This document shows, one piece after another, positions 33,351 to 42,222 of a DNA stretch of 43,466 nucleotides. The notes beneath the pieces are model-generated. The model had not been told where the DNA came from and searched no databases. It worked only from the letters and a program-made list of their open reading frames with translations. Each line of letters starts with the position of its first letter. Within the stretch, counting starts at the first letter, position 1. Position numbers and translations under genes: made by a program. Source of the DNA: Synechococcus sp. AG-679-B05 (GTDB lineage: Bacteria > Cyanobacteriota > Cyanobacteriia > PCC-6307 > Cyanobiaceae); NCBI GenBank assembly GCA_003210795.1, contig QCUJ01000010.1, positions 1 to 43,466 on the forward strand. The letters are read 5' to 3'.

Positions 33351-34649
33351 TCACATATCTCCATCTTGGGGGAGATCGACCAACCCCGCCGCAGCCAGAT
33401 CGGCCAGGGCCTGGGTGAGGGCCAACTGCACATGAGCCCGATGCGTGCCGCCTTGTACATACAGATTGAACGGCTCCCTTAGAGGAGCATCGGCGGACAA
33501 TTCACTGGTGGAGCCATCGATGAACGTTCCCCCTGCCATCACAAGATCACTGGCATAACCAGGCATCGCCGCGGGCACTGGATCGAGATAAGCCCCTACG
33601 GGAGAGCAAGCCTGAAACGCCCTGCACACCAGCTTCAACGCATCAGGGCTCCCAAGGCGCACCGCTTGGATCAGATCACTCCTCCCGGCTCCGGGGGCAG
33701 GATTCACCTGAAAACCCAGCTCCTGAAACACACCAGCCACCAGGTCTGCTCCGATCAAAGCCTCCGCGACCATCTGGGGAGCAAGGAAGAGCCCCTGCAG
33801 GACCAACCGCTGCAGATCAAAACCAGTGCCACCTTCAGCACCGATGCCTGGGGCGGTCAGCCGACAGCAGGCCTGCTCCACCAGCGCCGCGCGGCCGGCC
33901 ACATAGCCGCCGGTGGGGGCGATGGTGCCTCCAAGGTTCTTGATCAACGATCCGGCAATCAGATCGGCACCCACCGCTGAAGGCTCCTGCTCCTGCACCA
34001 ATTCGCCGTAGCAGTTGTCAACAAACACCACGCAATCAGACTGGCGACTGTGGATCAGGTCACTCAGCCGGCCGATCTCCTCCACATCGATCGAAGGCCG
34101 CCAGCTGTAGCCGCAGCTGCGCTGGATCAGCACCATGCGACAGGGCTGTTCCAGCGCCCGTAGAAGCGCTGCCTCATCCACACAGCCCTCGGCCAACAGG
34201 TTGATTTCGTCGTAAGCGACCCCGAACTCCGCCAGAGAACCCTGGCCGGTGCTGCGCAGACCGATCACCTCCTCCAGGGTGTCGTAAGGACGACCCGTGA
34301 TCGACAGCAGGCGATCCCCTGGTCGCAGGACACCGAACAAGGCGGCGGCTATGGCATGGGTGCCACTGACGAACTGCAGGCGCACCGCTGCTGCTTCGGC
34401 CCCCAGAACCCTCGCAAACACACGATCCACCACCTCACGTCCCTGATCTCCATGGCCGTAACCGGTCAGGGAGGCGAAATGCTGCGTTCCCACCCGTTCT
34501 GCCGCCAAAGCCTCCAGAACCCGCTCCAGCCGCTGCCGCACAGCCGACGTTCGGTCTGCGGCCAGGCCCTGCTGGCGCTGGGCTACTGCCATCACCAATG
34601 CCTCTGCACGTTCCAGGCGAAACGCAGCCGAATCATCCAGCTTGTTCAT
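33351..34649 (-). CDS. PLP-dependent enzyme of the methionine gamma-lyase-like (aluminium-resistance) family
   Basis: 432 residues, a fold-type I PLP enzyme. The family (PF06838) is named after aluminium-resistance and methionine gamma-lyase-like proteins; its reaction is not firmly known. Key segments: FASLTGYGHGDQGRE, QFVSGTHAIAAALFGVL, FVDNCYGELVQEQEP and the likely PLP-lysine motif GSLIKNLGGTIAPTGGYV (K237). It is the first gene before gcvH and gcvP, 15 nt upstream of gcvH, so it may share their transcript; whether it takes part in glycine or sulphur amino-acid metabolism is unclear. It is divergent from the desaturase gene. Confidence 0.88.
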   Translation of the reverse strand: MNKLDDSAAFRLERAEALVMAVAQRQQGLAADRTSAVRQRLERVLEALAAERVGTQHFASLTGYGHGDQGREVVDRVFARVLGAEAAAVRLQFVSGTHAIAAALFGVLRPGDRLLSITGRPYDTLEEVIGLRSTGQGSLAEFGVAYDEINLLAEGCVDEAALLRALEQPCRMVLIQRSCGYSWRPSIDVEEIGRLSDLIHSRQSDCVVFVDNCYGELVQEQEPSAVGADLIAGSLIKNLGGTIAPTGGYVAGRAALVEQACCRLTAPGIGAEGGTGFDLQRLVLQGLFLAPQMVAEALIGADLVAGVFQELGFQVNPAPGAGRSDLIQAVRLGSPDALKLVCRAFQACSPVGAYLDPVPAAMPGYASDLVMAGGTFIDGSTSELSADAPLREPFNLYVQGGTHRAHVQLALTQALADLAAAGLVDLPQDGDM

Positions 34650-34776
34650 GCCATTGCCTGAGCCGCCCTGCAGCTTGCCCTCCCACCCACGAACGCGAGC
34701 GATAATTCCTTTAGATTTCGGCTACTAACGACACACTCCGCTCCCGGTCCTTCTGTTTGAGCGGCTCTGTCAATCC

Positions 34777-34782
34777 AAGGAG
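34777..34782 (+). promoter_or_regulatory. Ribosome-binding site that fixes a TTG start
   Basis: AAGGAG ends 8 nt before TTG at 34791. No ATG or GTG lies at this distance, so the desaturase most likely starts at TTG. Confidence 0.7.
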
Positions 34783-34790
34783 TTTTCCTT

Positions 34791-35705
34791 TTGGTTTCCT
34801 CGCAAACAATTGGTAACCGCGCCGTACTGCGGATGCGAGAGGCGGTTGAGGGCCCGCGCGGACCACTTCCCGCTCGACAGCGAAAAATTAAGTGGGGTAC
34901 CACCGGCTTCATGCTGGTTAACCACATCCTTGCGACTGTGGCCCTTCTGCCCCAGTTCTGGAGCTGGGGTGCGGTGATCGCCTTCGGAGTTCTGTACTGG
35001 GTCACCGTTCTGGGAGTGACCCTCGGCTTGCACAGGCTGGTGTCGCACCGCAGCTTTGTGGTGCCCGTATGGCTCGAGCGTGTCCTCGTGATCATGGGCA
35101 CCCTGGCCTGCCAGAGCGGGCCAATTGAGTGGGTGGGTCTTCACCGGCACCACCACCGCTTCTCTGACCAACCGAAGGACCATCACGACGCAGGACGTGG
35201 TCTCTGGTGGAGCCACAGCGAGTGGATGCTGCATGAAATTCCTGCGCTGCAGGAAATCGATCGCTACGCCGGCGACCTGCGCGCAGACGGTTTCTACCGC
35301 TGGCTCGATCGCTGGTTCCTTCTGCTTCAGATCCCTCTGGGCTTAGGTTTGTACTGGATCGGCGAGGTAACCCAGGTTCACGGAGGCGGTCTTGGGCTTG
35401 TGCTCTGGGCTATTCCTCTGCGATTGGTTGTCGTTTATCACGTCACGTGGCTGGTGAATTCGGCCACCCATGCCTGCGGCTACCGCAACTTCGATTGCCC
35501 TGATCTCTCCCGCAACTGCTGGTGGGTTGCGGTTCTCTCCTTCGGTGAGGGCTGGCACAACAATCACCACGCCCACCCCGCGAGTGCTCGCCACGGTTTG
35601 CGCTGGTTCGAATTCGATTTCACCTGGCAGCACGTCCGACTGCTGAAACGCTTCGGATTAGCCCGCAAAATCCGCGTAGCCCGCTATGTGCCGGGAGTCT
35701 CATAA
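34791..35705 (+). CDS. desC: Acyl-CoA/acyl-lipid desaturase (DesC-type, delta-9)
   Basis: 304 residues. Membrane diiron desaturases of this type put a double bond in saturated acyl chains, controlling membrane fluidity in the cold. Three histidine boxes are present: HRLVSH (about 81-86), HRHHH (118-122) and HNNHH (about 257). Hydrophobic helices flank them (GFMLVNHILATVALL, VLYWVTVLGVTLGL). The family fits delta-9 desaturases, but regiospecificity and whether lipid or CoA is the substrate cannot be read from sequence. The start is a TTG supported by AAGGAG 8 nt upstream; a later ATG at residue 15 is possible but lacks such a site. It is divergent from the PLP gene and followed by rplI. Confidence 0.9.
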   Translation: MVSSQTIGNRAVLRMREAVEGPRGPLPARQRKIKWGTTGFMLVNHILATVALLPQFWSWGAVIAFGVLYWVTVLGVTLGLHRLVSHRSFVVPVWLERVLVIMGTLACQSGPIEWVGLHRHHHRFSDQPKDHHDAGRGLWWSHSEWMLHEIPALQEIDRYAGDLRADGFYRWLDRWFLLLQIPLGLGLYWIGEVTQVHGGGLGLVLWAIPLRLVVVYHVTWLVNSATHACGYRNFDCPDLSRNCWWVAVLSFGEGWHNNHHAHPASARHGLRWFEFDFTWQHVRLLKRFGLARKIRVARYVPGVS

Positions 35706-35728
35706 CCGTTTAGGAGAAGTCCTTCACA

Positions 35729-35749
35729 GGCCACGTCGTAACGTGGGCC
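35729..35749. other. Hairpin between the desaturase gene and rplI
   Basis: GGCCACGT-CGTA-ACGTGGGCC folds into an 8-bp stem with one bulged G. No T run follows, so it is not a standard terminator. It sits 31 nt before the rplI start and might be a leader structure. Confidence 0.35.
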
Positions 35750-35780
35750 ATCGCATCATCTCCGTCGTCCGTCCGCTCCC

Positions 35781-36239
35781 ATGCCCAAGCGCGTACAAGT
35801 CGTTCTGAATGAGGACATCCTCAGCCTCGGCAAAGACGGAGACCTGGTGGAAGTCGCTCCTGGTTATGCCCGCAACTTCCTGTTGCCCTTCGGCAAAGCT
35901 GTTCCACTCACCCCCGCGGTGATGAAGCAGGTGGAGCACCGCAGAGCCAAGGAATCCGAACGTCAGGCCGCTCTGAAGCAGGCAGCTCTCGACTTCCAAA
36001 CCGCCCTCAACACGATCGGCCGTTTCACTGTCAAAAAACAGACCGGCGAAGACAACGTGCTGTTCGGCACCGTCACCAACGGTGATGTGGCAGAAGCCAT
36101 TCAGGAAGCCACCAAGAAAGAAATCGACCGCCGCGACATCCTGGTGCCCGAAATCCATCGCACCGGCAAATTCGCCGTCCAGGTGAAATTGCACAGCGAG
36201 GTCACCGCTGAAATCAACCTCGAAGTGGTCAGCTACTGA
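35781..36239 (+). CDS. rplI: 50S ribosomal protein L9
   Basis: 152 residues. L9 binds 23S rRNA near the L1 stalk and helps keep the reading frame. The N-terminal domain has the signature [22 protein letters not shown] long connecting helix ([20 protein letters not shown]) leads to the C-terminal domain ([29 protein letters not shown]). It is followed 64 nt later by dnaB, a common arrangement in bacteria and cyanobacteria. Confidence 0.98.
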   Translation: MPKRVQVVLNEDILSLGKDGDLVEVAPGYARNFLLPFGKAVPLTPAVMKQVEHRRAKESERQAALKQAALDFQTALNTIGRFTVKKQTGEDNVLFGTVTNGDVAEAIQEATKKEIDRRDILVPEIHRTGKFAVQVKLHSEVTAEINLEVVSY

Positions 36240-36303
36240 CCCTGCCAGTCACAGCGGCTCTAACGAGCCAAAGTGATGAGCCTGTCCATCACGCCCTGCC
36301 GCC

Positions 36304-37719
36304 ATGGTGAGCGTCCCCCTCTCTGATAAAGGCGAAAACCACGGAGGAGGGCGCCGCGGCTTCGGCCAAGGCCGCAACGATCAAGAGCCCAATTTCGAGG
36401 CGCTGCCGGATTCGATTCCCCCCCAGAACCTGGAGGCGGAGGAAGCGGTCCTAGGCGGCATCCTGCTCGACCCTGAAGCGATCGGTCGCGTTGCAGATGT
36501 GCTGCAGCCGGAAGCCTTCTACATGAATGCTCACCGGGAAATTTTCCGCACCGCCCTGATGTTGCACGGTCAGGGGAAACCGACCGACCTGACGGCGATG
36601 AGCGCCTGGCTTGCGGATACCGGATCCCTGGAGAAAGTAGGCGGCAACAGCCGGCTGGTGGAGCTGGTGGAACGGGTGCCCTCGACCGCCTCGATCGAGC
36701 AGGTGGCTCGTCTGGTGATGGACAAGTTCCTGCGCCGTCAGTTGATCCGCTCCGGCAACGAAGTGATCAAGCTGGGCTTCGATCAGAGCCTGCCGATGGA
36801 GCAGGTGCTCGATCAGGCGGAGCAATCGATCTTTGCCATCAGCCAGGAGAAGCCCTCCAAAGGCCTCACACCCACGGCTGAGATCCTTACCCAGACATTT
36901 GAGGAGATCGAAAGCCGCTCACTGGGCACTTCGGTTGCGGGCATCCCGGTGAACTTCTACGACCTGGATGCGATGACCCAGGGCCTGCAGCGCAGCGACC
37001 TGATCATCGTGGCCGGCCGACCGGCCATGGGCAAAACCTCGATCGTGCTCAACCTGGCCAAGAACGTGGCCCAACTGCACGACCTGCCGGTTTGCTTGTT
37101 TTCACTGGAGATGAGCAAGGAGCAGCTCACCTACAGGCTTCTGTCGATGGAAGTGGGCATCGAAGCGGGGCGGCTGCGCACCGGCCGCCTGCAGCAGGAG
37201 GAATGGCCGCTGCTGGGCCAGGGCATCAACAGCCTGGGGCAATTGCCGATCTACATCGACGACAAACCCAACTCCGGCGTACTGGAGATGCGTTCCCTCT
37301 GCCGTCGGCTGATGGCCGAACAGGGAAAGGAGCTGGGGCTCGTGATGATCGACTACCTGCAGCTGATGGAAGGATCGGGTTCCGATAACCGGGTGCAGGA
37401 GTTGTCTCGGATCACGCGGGGTCTCAAGCAGATGGCACGCGAACTGAACGTGCCGGTGATCGCCCTCTCCCAGCTCAGCCGGGGCGTGGAGTCACGCACA
37501 AACAAGCGACCCATGCTCAGCGACCTGCGGGAATCGGGCTCGATCGAGCAGGACGCCGATCTGGTGCTGATGATCTATCGGGACGAGTACTACAACCCCG
37601 AAACCCCAGACAGAGGCATCACCGAAGTGATCGTGACCAAGCACCGCAACGGTCCGGTCGGCACCGTGAAACTGCTCTTCGAGCCGCAATTCACCCGCTT
37701 CCGCAACCTGGCGGCGTAG
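36304..37719 (+). CDS. dnaB: Replicative DNA helicase DnaB
   Basis: 471 residues, normal length with no intein. The hexameric 5'-3' helicase unwinds the parental duplex at the replication fork. The N-terminal domain carries PQNLEAEEAVLGGILLDPEA. The RecA-like C-terminal domain has Walker A GRPAMGKTS (about 238-246), the GLVMIDYLQLM Walker B region and the arginine motif near SQLSRGVESR. A charged, glycine-rich N-terminal extension (GEGHGGGRRG-like, residues about 8-30) precedes the family domain. It lies between rplI and mnmG on the same strand. Confidence 0.97.
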   Translation: MVSVPLSDKGENHGGGRRGFGQGRNDQEPNFEALPDSIPPQNLEAEEAVLGGILLDPEAIGRVADVLQPEAFYMNAHREIFRTALMLHGQGKPTDLTAMSAWLADTGSLEKVGGNSRLVELVERVPSTASIEQVARLVMDKFLRRQLIRSGNEVIKLGFDQSLPMEQVLDQAEQSIFAISQEKPSKGLTPTAEILTQTFEEIESRSLGTSVAGIPVNFYDLDAMTQGLQRSDLIIVAGRPAMGKTSIVLNLAKNVAQLHDLPVCLFSLEMSKEQLTYRLLSMEVGIEAGRLRTGRLQQEEWPLLGQGINSLGQLPIYIDDKPNSGVLEMRSLCRRLMAEQGKELGLVMIDYLQLMEGSGSDNRVQELSRITRGLKQMARELNVPVIALSQLSRGVESRTNKRPMLSDLRESGSIEQDADLVLMIYRDEYYNPETPDRGITEVIVTKHRNGPVGTVKLLFEPQFTRFRNLAA

Positions 37720-37740
37720 ACCGATTCAGATAATGAAGCC

Positions 37741-39666
37741 ATGAGCTTCTCTGCTGCCCCCACAGAAAGTTTCGACGTGATCGTCGTGGGAGGCGGTCAT
37801 GCCGGTTGTGAAGCAGCAATCACCGCAGCACGACTTGGCCTGAACACGGCCTTATTCACCCTCAACCTCGATCGAATCGCCTGGCAGCCCTGCAACCCTG
37901 CCGTCGGTGGACCGGCCAAAAGCCAACTCGTCCACGAAGTGGATGCCCTCGGCGGGGTGATCGGCCGCCTTGCTGATGCCACATCCATTCAGAAACGCAT
38001 CCTCAACGCCAGCCGCGGACCAGCTGTGTGGGCCCTTCGCGCCCAGACCGACAAACGCCTCTATTCCCGCCAGATGCTGCAGCTGCTGCAGCACACCCCC
38101 AACCTCGCCTTGAGAGAAGCAATGGTGACTGGCCTGGAAGTCACCGGCAACGCTGATCAACAACGCATCACCGGCATCCGCACCTATTTCGGCAGCGTCT
38201 ATGGCGCCGAAGCCGTGATCCTCACCGCTGGCACCTTCCTCGGAGGCCGCATCTGGGTGGGGCATCAATCGATGGCCGCCGGCCGCGCCGGCGAACAGGC
38301 CGCCGAAGGCCTCACCGAAGCATTGCAGCAACTGGGCTTCCAAACCGATCGGCTCAAAACCGGCACCCCCGCCCGCGTCGATCGCCGCAGCATCGCCCTC
38401 GATCAACTGGAGGAGCAGCCGAGCGATGCCGCCGATCGCTTCTTCTCCTTTGATCCGGCCGCCTGGGTGAGCGGTGAGCAGATGAGCTGCCACATCACCC
38501 GCACCACGGCGAAAACCCACCAGCTGATTCGCGACAACCTGCACCTCACCGCCATCTACGGCGGCGTGATCGATAGCAAAGGCCCCCGCTACTGCCCCTC
38601 AATCGAAGACAAGATCGTTCGCTTCGCCGACAAGGACAGCCACCAGATCTTTCTTGAGCCGGAGGGTCGTGACACGCCAGAAATCTATGTGCAGGGTTTC
38701 TCCACCGGCCTGCCGGAGCCGATCCAGCTGCAACTGCTACGCAGCCTTCCCGGCCTGGAGCAGGCGGTGATGTTGCGACCCGCCTATTCCGTGGATTACG
38801 ACTACCTGCCCGCCACCCAGCTGAAACCCTCCCTGGAGACCAAACGAGTGCAAGGTCTGTTCAGCGCTGGCCAGCTGAATGGCACCACCGGCTATGAGGA
38901 AGCCGCCGCCCAAGGGCTGGTGGCCGGCGTCAACGCCGCCCGTTTCATCGGTGGACAGGAGCCGATCTACTTCCCCCGTGAGGGCAGCTATATCGGAACG
39001 ATGATCGACGATCTGGTGAGCAAGGACCTGCGCGAGCCCTACCGGGTACTTACCAGCCGCAGCGAATATCGCTTGATCCTGCGTGGCGACAACGCCGACA
39101 GGCGACTCACGCCCCTGGGGCGCGAACTCGGCCTGATCGACGACCGCCGCTGGCAGCTGTTCGAGGACAAATTGAAGGCGATGGAGTCCGAAAAGCAACG
39201 ACTGGAAACCGTGCGCCTCAAGGTGAGTGATCCAGTGGCTCCAACGGTGGAACAAGAAACCGGTGCTGCCATCAAGGGCTCCATCACCCTCGCCGATCTT
39301 CTGCGCCGGCCGGGCATGCACGCCAGCGATCTGGTGCGTCATGGGCTCGCCGATGCCGATCTACCCCTGCCAGTGCGTGAGGGCGCTGAGATCGACATCA
39401 AATACAGCGGCTACCTGCAACGGCAACAGCAGCAGATCGATCAGGTGAAACGTCAGAGCCAACGCAAGCTGCCTGCCGACCTGGATTACGCCGGTATCGG
39501 CACGCTCTCCAATGAAGCCCGCGAAAAGCTCAGTGCCATCCAACCCAGCACCCTCGGTCAGGCCAGCCGCATCCCTGGTGTCAGCCAGGCCGACATCACC
39601 GCACTGCTGATGTGGCTGGAACTACGGCAACGCCGGGCCCTCGCCGCCTCCAGCGAAGCTCGATAG
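37741..39666 (+). CDS. mnmG: tRNA uridine-5-carboxymethylaminomethyl modification enzyme MnmG (GidA)
   Basis: 641 residues. With MnmE it modifies U34 of certain tRNAs using FAD and a folate one-carbon unit. The N-terminal FAD motif is [12 protein letters not shown]. Other family blocks are [41 protein letters not shown] and [16 protein letters not shown]. The C-terminal helical region ([30 protein letters not shown]) binds MnmE and tRNA. It starts 21 nt after the dnaB stop and probably shares its transcript. MnmE is not in the window. Confidence 0.97.
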   Translation: MSFSAAPTESFDVIVVGGGHAGCEAAITAARLGLNTALFTLNLDRIAWQPCNPAVGGPAKSQLVHEVDALGGVIGRLADATSIQKRILNASRGPAVWALRAQTDKRLYSRQMLQLLQHTPNLALREAMVTGLEVTGNADQQRITGIRTYFGSVYGAEAVILTAGTFLGGRIWVGHQSMAAGRAGEQAAEGLTEALQQLGFQTDRLKTGTPARVDRRSIALDQLEEQPSDAADRFFSFDPAAWVSGEQMSCHITRTTAKTHQLIRDNLHLTAIYGGVIDSKGPRYCPSIEDKIVRFADKDSHQIFLEPEGRDTPEIYVQGFSTGLPEPIQLQLLRSLPGLEQAVMLRPAYSVDYDYLPATQLKPSLETKRVQGLFSAGQLNGTTGYEEAAAQGLVAGVNAARFIGGQEPIYFPREGSYIGTMIDDLVSKDLREPYRVLTSRSEYRLILRGDNADRRLTPLGRELGLIDDRRWQLFEDKLKAMESEKQRLETVRLKVSDPVAPTVEQETGAAIKGSITLADLLRRPGMHASDLVRHGLADADLPLPVREGAEIDIKYSGYLQRQQQQIDQVKRQSQRKLPADLDYAGIGTLSNEAREKLSAIQPSTLGQASRIPGVSQADITALLMWLELRQRRALAASSEAR

Positions 39667-39749
39667 CTTTAGGGACCCGACGAGGGTCCGCCTTGACCGT
39701 CCGGTTTCCCACCTCGTCCACGTACTGGAACCTGCGTGCTGAGCAGGTG

Positions 39750-40472
39750 ATGAACAACGTGTTCGAGACCGCTGCCCTCGAACCGGTTGAGGTGGCCGTG
39801 CATGAGCACGACATCCCGGGCCCTGCTCTCGCTCGGCCAGCGGCAGAACAACCAACCCCCAGCAAGCCAGCCGATCACCAACCTGCCAAGTCGGCCACAG
39901 GGTTGATCAGCCTGCTGACCTTTGTCGCAGTGTCCGGCACCGTGAGCAGTGGCTGGTTGCTGAGCCATTGGCAGAGCTCCCGCGATCAGCTCGCTCAGGA
40001 GCGAAGCCTGCTGATGCTCGAACGGCTGCGGAATACCTCCACGCAACAACAAGCCACAACACAACAAGGAATACCCCGAACCGCTGTAGCCCAACCTGAG
40101 GGCAGCGCTGCCCTGTCACCCCCACCGCCTGAGCCGGCCTGGATGAGCGAGCTCGAACCGCTCACCTTGGAGGAATCACAGCTCCCAACGATGGCAACGA
40201 CGCCACCCGCAACACCAATCACCTCAATACCAATCACCTCAACAGCCATCACCGCGACACCAAGCGGCCCCATGCCTCAGCTCACTGGAGTGGTGCAGGG
40301 CCCTGGTGGGAACAGCTCAGCCATCTTCCAGTTCGGCGCCAGCTCTTTTTCGGCTGAGCTCGGGGAAGCGATCGGTAGCAGTGGCTGGGTGCTGGATTCC
40401 GTCGGCGAGGCCGGAGCCGTGATCCGTCGCAACGGCCAGCGGCACAACCTGGCGGTAGGAGGGGTGTTCTGA
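39750..40472 (+). CDS. Membrane-anchored hypothetical protein with a GspC/PilP-like C-terminal domain
   Basis: 240 residues from the ATG at 39750; the upstream in-frame extension has no family character. One membrane helix (LISLLTFVAVSGTVSSGWLL, about 50-70) follows a proline-rich cytosolic tail. A long Pro/Thr/Gln-rich linker then leads to a C-terminal beta domain (about 170-240): LTGVVQGPGGNSSAIFQF, GEAIGSSGWVLDSVGEAGAV, NGQRHNLAVGGVF. That pattern resembles the HR domain of type II secretion GspC and the pilus protein PilP, which suggests a link to a type IV pilus or secretion complex, a weak inference. The next gene, chorismate lyase, starts at the stop codon of this one (CTGA). Confidence 0.6.
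   Translation: MNNVFETAALEPVEVAVHEHDIPGPALARPAAEQPTPSKPADHQPAKSATGLISLLTFVAVSGTVSSGWLLSHWQSSRDQLAQERSLLMLERLRNTSTQQQATTQQGIPRTAVAQPEGSAALSPPPPEPAWMSELEPLTLEESQLPTMATTPPATPITSIPITSTAITATPSGPMPQLTGVVQGPGGNSSAIFQFGASSFSAELGEAIGSSGWVLDSVGEAGAVIRRNGQRHNLAVGGVF
40215..40244 (+). repeat. Short tandem repeat in the linker of the GspC-like protein
   Basis: Two 15-bp copies, CCAATCACCTCAATA and CCAATCACCTCAACA, encode a Pro-Ile-Thr-Ser repeat, with a third degenerate copy after them. Such units change in number easily and alter linker length. Confidence 0.7.
40456..40462 (+). promoter_or_regulatory. Strong ribosome-binding site pointing to a CTG start
   Basis: TAGGAGG lies inside the end of the preceding gene, 6 nt before CTG at 40469. 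No ATG, GTG or TTG in the reading frame of the chorismate lyase gene lies at a suitable distance. The first in-frame GTG, at 40532, is 63 nt further on and would remove conserved residues. Confidence 0.55.
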
Positions 40473-41065
40473 ACTCCGCCCCCTCTCTGCTGGTCTCTCC
40501 CAAGCAGCTCTGGGAGGCTCCCACCGAAGCTGTGCTCAGCGGAGAGGGGCCGCGTCAACTCCCCGGGGCATGGCGCTTGATGCTGCTGGGAGATGGCAGC
40601 CCCACCCGCCACCTGCAGTTGCTCACCGGCCAACCGGTGGCGGTTGATCTGATCGCCATGGAACCGGAAGCCGAACTCCCGACCAACGCACCTCCGGAGG
40701 TCGCAGAACTGCAGGCACCCCTGCTGCGACGCCAGGTCTGGCTCACCTGCGGCGGCATGCCGTTGGCCTGGGCCGAAAGCTGGTGGAACCAAACGGAGGC
40801 GAATTTACATCTGCAGGACCGCAGCCTGCCGATCTGGCGCAGCCTCACCCAGGGGCGTTCGGAGCTGTTCCGCGAAGTGGACGGTTTGGCCCTGGTGCAG
40901 GCCGAATGGCTGGAACACACCTTTGGTCACCGCGGCCCTTTCTGGAGCCGCCACTACCGCTTCTTCCGAGGCGGCAAAGCCCTCACGGTGATCCGTGAGG
41001 TGTTCAGTCCGCAGCTGGAAACCTGGCTCGGCGCGACCCTGCGCCAAGAGCTTCAAGAAAGTTGA
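40469..41065 (+). CDS. Chorismate pyruvate-lyase family protein (plastoquinone/quinone pathway)
   Basis: 198 residues from a proposed CTG start. The family (DUF98/chorismate lyase type) makes 4-hydroxybenzoate from chorismate; in cyanobacteria this feeds plastoquinone synthesis. Matching blocks: LMLLGDGSPTRHLQLLTGQPV, RRQVWLTCGG, WAESWWN, LPIWRSLTQGRSELFREVDGL and FGHRGPFWSRHYRF. A GTG start at 40532 would give 177 residues and drop the N-terminal segment SLLVSPKQLWEAP, which looks like real coding sequence. The CTG start is supported by a TAGGAGG 6 nt upstream and overlaps the stop of the preceding gene (CTGA). It is followed by about 90 nt before the next gene. Confidence 0.82.
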   Translation: MNSAPSLLVSPKQLWEAPTEAVLSGEGPRQLPGAWRLMLLGDGSPTRHLQLLTGQPVAVDLIAMEPEAELPTNAPPEVAELQAPLLRRQVWLTCGGMPLAWAESWWNQTEANLHLQDRSLPIWRSLTQGRSELFREVDGLALVQAEWLEHTFGHRGPFWSRHYRFFRGGKALTVIREVFSPQLETWLGATLRQELQES

Positions 41066-41158
41066 TGAATAATCTCACGGATTTGTTGGGATTTGCTCTT
41101 GACAACTTGCCATCACATATGCACTGGTGAGCATGTAGGCACATCGGTTTTCTGTGTC

Positions 41159-41611
41159 ATGGCTGACAACAGCCCCTGGCTCTGCCTCGCCGAACTTGGC
41201 CGGATCTATGGGATCTCCGCGTTTCACTGCGGACGCATCCTCGAAAACCATGGCTGGCGTGACCGCCGTGGTCGGCCGACCCCAGCAGCCCTAGAGGCCG
41301 GAGCAGCAAGCAGTGTCGGTCCCCACGGCCAGGGTCGGCACGTGTTCTGGAGCCGCTCACTCTGCACGGAGTTGCTGAACAGCAACGGCTACACACCGAT
41401 CAGCCGCAGCCTGCAGGTCGAACAATGGACCCAGCTTCTGGAAGCCCTACAGCTGGGCTCACCGTCGATCTCAGCCACCGCGGATCAGATGGCCGAGGAG
41501 ATGCCTAACGAACTGGTGGAGGATGTGAACCATCAGCTGAAGGTGCGGGGCTGCAGCTATCGCGTCCCACCCCACCACAACTCAGCCAAGCGCAGGGTGG
41601 CCACGGGCTGA
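41159..41611 (+). CDS. Conserved hypothetical protein, possibly DNA-binding
   Basis: 150 residues from the ATG at 41159 (MADNSPWLCLAELG); upstream in-frame starts add low-complexity sequence. The first 60 residues (LAELGRIYGISAFHCGRILENHGWRDRRGRPTP) look like a winged or helix-turn-helix unit. The rest contains SRSLCTELL and a helix-rich tail. A cytosolic protein with no membrane segment. I cannot assign a function. It is transcribed towards the gene at 41619-42116, with 7 nt between stops. Confidence 0.65.
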   Translation: MADNSPWLCLAELGRIYGISAFHCGRILENHGWRDRRGRPTPAALEAGAASSVGPHGQGRHVFWSRSLCTELLNSNGYTPISRSLQVEQWTQLLEALQLGSPSISATADQMAEEMPNELVEDVNHQLKVRGCSYRVPPHHNSAKRRVATG

Positions 41612-41618
41612 GCTGGGC

Positions 41619-42116
41619 TCAGGCGCGCCGCCGACTCGACCGCGGCAGGGCTCGGCGAACTGGAGATGGATCAACCTGAGGAGCAGCATCCAACTGACTG
41701 CTGCGACTGCGCTGCCAGCGGTCCACACGAAAGCTGTCGTCCTCTGGCCACTCCTCTGCTGAGTCGACTTCCGTTGATGTAGCCATTGGAATGGAGGGCT
41801 GCTCAGCCTGGGGCTGTCTAAAAACAGCCTGTTCAAAAGCGGGGCTTCCATCAGAGGGTCGTGGCTGACGCCGAGAGATGGCTTCCAGGGGGCGCTTGCC
41901 GCGGCGACTCGAACGCACTGCAGGCTCCTGCCAGGGTTCACGCCAATCGTCCTCCTCCTCCAGCAGCCACTCCACCTTGTCGCCCACCCAACGGCCGACG
42001 GATTCCAGATCCAAAGAGCTGCGGCGCTGCCCGGGACGTCGCCCGGAGACCCCATCCACAATCTGGCGACCGGTCTCCAGCCAGACGTCCCTGCGGCGTT
42101 CTCTTCGTTCTTCCAT
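41619..42116 (-). CDS. Hypothetical charged protein
   Basis: 165 residues, highly charged. The N-terminus MEERRERRRDVWLETGRQIVDGVSGRRPGQRR is well ordered and looks conserved-type, followed by a segment with WVGDKVEWLLEEEDDW. The rest is low-complexity and Arg/Ser/Pro-rich, likely disordered. No known domain is visible. It converges with the gene at 41159-41611. Confidence 0.6.
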   Translation of the reverse strand: MEERRERRRDVWLETGRQIVDGVSGRRPGQRRSSLDLESVGRWVGDKVEWLLEEEDDWREPWQEPAVRSSRRGKRPLEAISRRQPRPSDGSPAFEQAVFRQPQAEQPSIPMATSTEVDSAEEWPEDDSFRVDRWQRSRSSQLDAAPQVDPSPVRRALPRSSRRRA

Positions 42117-42125
42117 CGCTTGACG

Positions 42126-42221
42126 TTACCGACGCCGCCGGCGCAACCATCGCTCCCGGCGCAGGCCGATCAGAACGATGGCCATACCCCCCAGCTCCAG
42201 CGTCAGCAGAAACACCTCCAT
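42126..42221 (-). CDS. Possible 31-residue membrane peptide
   Basis: An ATG begins one base after the TGA of the SprT-like gene, allowing translational coupling. The peptide is a single hydrophobic helix (LLTLELGGMAIVLIGL) with an arginine-rich tail (RRERWLRRRRR), typical of small cyanobacterial membrane proteins. It is short enough to be chance, and only its position and shape support it. Confidence 0.4.
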   Translation of the reverse strand: MEVFLLTLELGGMAIVLIGLRRERWLRRRRR

Positions 42222-42222
42222 C

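Noticed and set aside
34650-34790. Glycine riboswitch upstream of the PLP/gcvH/gcvP unit
   Set aside because: The 141-bp divergent gap shows no gcvT-element features that I can recognise.
41099-41127. TTGACA at 41099-41104 as a promoter for the gene at 41159
   Set aside because: A perfect -35 box, but no -10 element at 16-18 nt; the nearest TATGCA is only 13 nt away. Not supported enough to list.
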